Assembly: GCA_025450255.1 (NCBI GenBank)
Contig: JANWHV010000040.1
Location: 1-5,517 of the forward strand
DNA from: Chloroflexota bacterium
Lineage (GTDB): Bacteria; Chloroflexota; UBA5177; JANWHV01
Length of the DNA: 5,517 bases
Direction of reading: 5' to 3'
Part shown: positions 4,798-5,517 of the stretch, in pieces
Numbering within the stretch: position 1 is the stretch's first letter
Layout of the letters: every line of letters begins with the position of its first letter
Notes under the pieces: model-generated
What the model was told of the DNA's origin: nothing
Database searches by the model: none
The model's input: the letters and a program-made list of their open reading frames with translations, nothing else
Position numbers and translations under genes: made by a program

Positions 4798-4828
4798 CAG
4801 CTTTTAAGAATAGCAGATCAGCTTTAAG
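4798..4828. repeat. Direct repeats of CAGCTTT(T)AAG phased 21 bp apart
   Basis: CAGCTTTTAAG at 4798-4808 and CAGCTTTAAG at 4819-4828 start 21 bp apart, about two helical turns. They overlap the -10 and the spacer of the candidate promoter for the 3D gene. Tandem, helically phased copies suit a regulator that binds the same DNA face. Confidence 0.5.
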
Positions 4829-4834
4829 GTGCAA
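4807..4834 (-). promoter_or_regulatory. Candidate sigma-70-type promoter for the 3D-domain gene
   Basis: On the minus strand TTGCAC (4834-4829) is followed after 16 bases by TATTCT (4812-4807), each matching 4 of 6 consensus positions. It lies in a locally AT-rich patch of an otherwise GC-rich region, and predicts a leader of about 65 bases before the GTG at 4735. Confidence 0.45.
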
Positions 4835-4878
4835 GTTCGCGCGATTTGCCCGTGCGCCCGACGGCGGGTGTACATCTC

Positions 4879-4887
4879 TGCTAGCAT
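4879..4887 (+). promoter_or_regulatory. Candidate extended -10 promoter for the transhydrogenase gene
   Basis: TG-C-TAGCAT at 4879-4887 has the TGn extension and 4 of 6 matches to the -10 consensus. No clear -35 is visible. It would give a leader of about 55 bases before the ATG at 4948. Confidence 0.3.
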
Positions 4888-4947
4888 AGGGCCAGAGCGT
4901 GATTTGCGGGACGCGTGGCCCGGTCGAGTGAGAGTCGAAGATACAGG

Positions 4948-5517
4948 ATGAACAACGCCTCTTTTGAGTACGACCTGCTGGTGATCGGTACCGGGCCGGG
5001 CGGCCAGAAGGCCGCCATTGCCGCCGCCAAGGCGGGCCATCGCGTGGCTATTGTCGAGAAAAAGGCCACCGTGGGCGGGACCTGTATCAACACCGGCACC
5101 ATTCCCAGCAAATCGTTGCGCGAGGCCGTCCTCTACTTGTCGGGCTGGCGCGAGCACGCCTTTTACGGCGCGAGCTATGCCGTGAAACACGACATCACCA
5201 TCAATGACCTGTTGGTACGCACGACCTATGTGATCCAGCACGAGCTGGACGTCATCCAGCACCAGATGTACAGGAACGACGTCGATCTGCTGCGGGCCGG
5301 CGCCTCATTCGTCGACCCGCACACACTGAGTCTTGCCATGATCGACGGCAGCGGCACGCGCCAGGTCACGGCAGCGTACATCGTGATCGCCAGCGGCACC
5401 GACGCGGCCCAGCCCCGGGACTGCACGGTGGACGATCAGGCCATCTTTACCAGTGACGCCATCATCAAGCTCGATCGCATTCCGCGCACCTTGACCGTCG
5501 TAGGGGCCGGCGTGATC
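4948..5517 (+). CDS. sthA: Soluble pyridine nucleotide transhydrogenase (SthA-type), N-terminal fragment
   Basis: The open frame runs 190 codons to the right edge with no stop. It is a flavoprotein disulfide-reductase-family enzyme with an FAD-binding glycine motif GTGPGG at 14-19, E37 ending the second strand, GGTCINTGTIPSKSLREAVLYL at 43-64 (discussed by parts), an IASGT motif at 147-151, and the start of the NAD(P)-binding glycine motif VVGAG at 184-188. In dihydrolipoamide dehydrogenases the site is CxxxxC; here C46 is kept and the second position is T51. With the FYG and DITINDLL motifs, that loss marks SthA, the cytosolic FAD enzyme that equilibrates NADPH and NADH. The ATG at 4948 has only a weak GAAG upstream; a GTG at 4915 in frame would add an atypical extension. 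Confident in family; dimer-domain features lie outside the window. Confidence 0.9.
   Translation, partial: MNNASFEYDLLVIGTGPGGQKAAIAAAKAGHRVAIVEKKATVGGTCINTGTIPSKSLREAVLYLSGWREHAFYGASYAVKHDITINDLLVRTTYVIQHELDVIQHQMYRNDVDLLRAGASFVDPHTLSLAMIDGSGTRQVTAAYIVIASGTDAAQPRDCTVDDQAIFTSDAIIKLDRIPRTLTVVGAGVI

Noticed and set aside
4804..5426. Minus-strand open frames of 152, 76 and 66 codons at the right end
   Set aside because: They are antisense to a clear SthA-type flavoprotein frame that runs to the window edge.
4948..5517. Dihydrolipoamide dehydrogenase as the identity of the right-end flavoprotein
   Set aside because: The second redox cysteine is replaced by T51 (C46-INTG-T51), and the sequence context matches SthA rather than a disulfide reductase.

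Overview
This is a GC-rich bacterial chromosome segment with tightly packed protein-coding genes. It contains no RNA genes, mobile elements or CRISPR arrays that I can see. The gene set is an M32 carboxypeptidase, a FabG-like SDR, signal-less HtrA-type proteases, a NarL-type regulator, a membrane-anchored 3D-domain protein and an SthA-type transhydrogenase. This mix would fit a Chloroflexota-like or other high-GC environmental lineage. No phylogenetic marker is present, so the assignment is a guess from gene content.

Layout from left to right. (1) 1-119, minus: the N-terminus of an M32 (Taq-type) carboxypeptidase, cut by the window edge. (2) 120-480: a divergent intergenic region with several inverted repeats, including a perfect 9+2+9 palindrome. 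(3) 481-1251, plus: an SDR whose catalytic tetrad is mostly replaced. It converges, with a 6-base gap, on a minus-strand operon. (4) 3773 down to 1258, minus: two paralogous HtrA-like serine protease-PDZ proteins without signal peptides, followed by a NarL/LuxR-type regulator. The regulator overlaps the second protease gene by 4 bases (ATGA) and has lost its phospho-acceptor aspartate and acidic pocket. (5) 3774-4006: the leader region of that operon. It carries a 45-bp imperfect palindrome with 13-nt arms and a second hairpin that covers the first gene's Shine-Dalgarno. (6) 4007-4735, minus: a membrane-anchored 3D-domain protein with a long basic Pro/Ala/Lys/His-rich linker. (7) 4736-4947: a divergent promoter region with 21-bp-phased direct repeats. 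(8) 4948-5517, plus: the N-terminal 190 residues of a soluble pyridine nucleotide transhydrogenase, cut by the right edge.

The most distinctive unit is the protease-protease-regulator operon. Both proteases keep an intact His-Asp-Ser triad and a PDZ domain but appear cytoplasmic. The regulator's receiver looks unable to be phosphorylated normally. I infer, without proof, a cytoplasmic protein-quality or proteolytic signalling module whose regulator is controlled by something other than a histidine kinase. The structured leader may be where it is autoregulated. The flanking genes look like independent transcription units.
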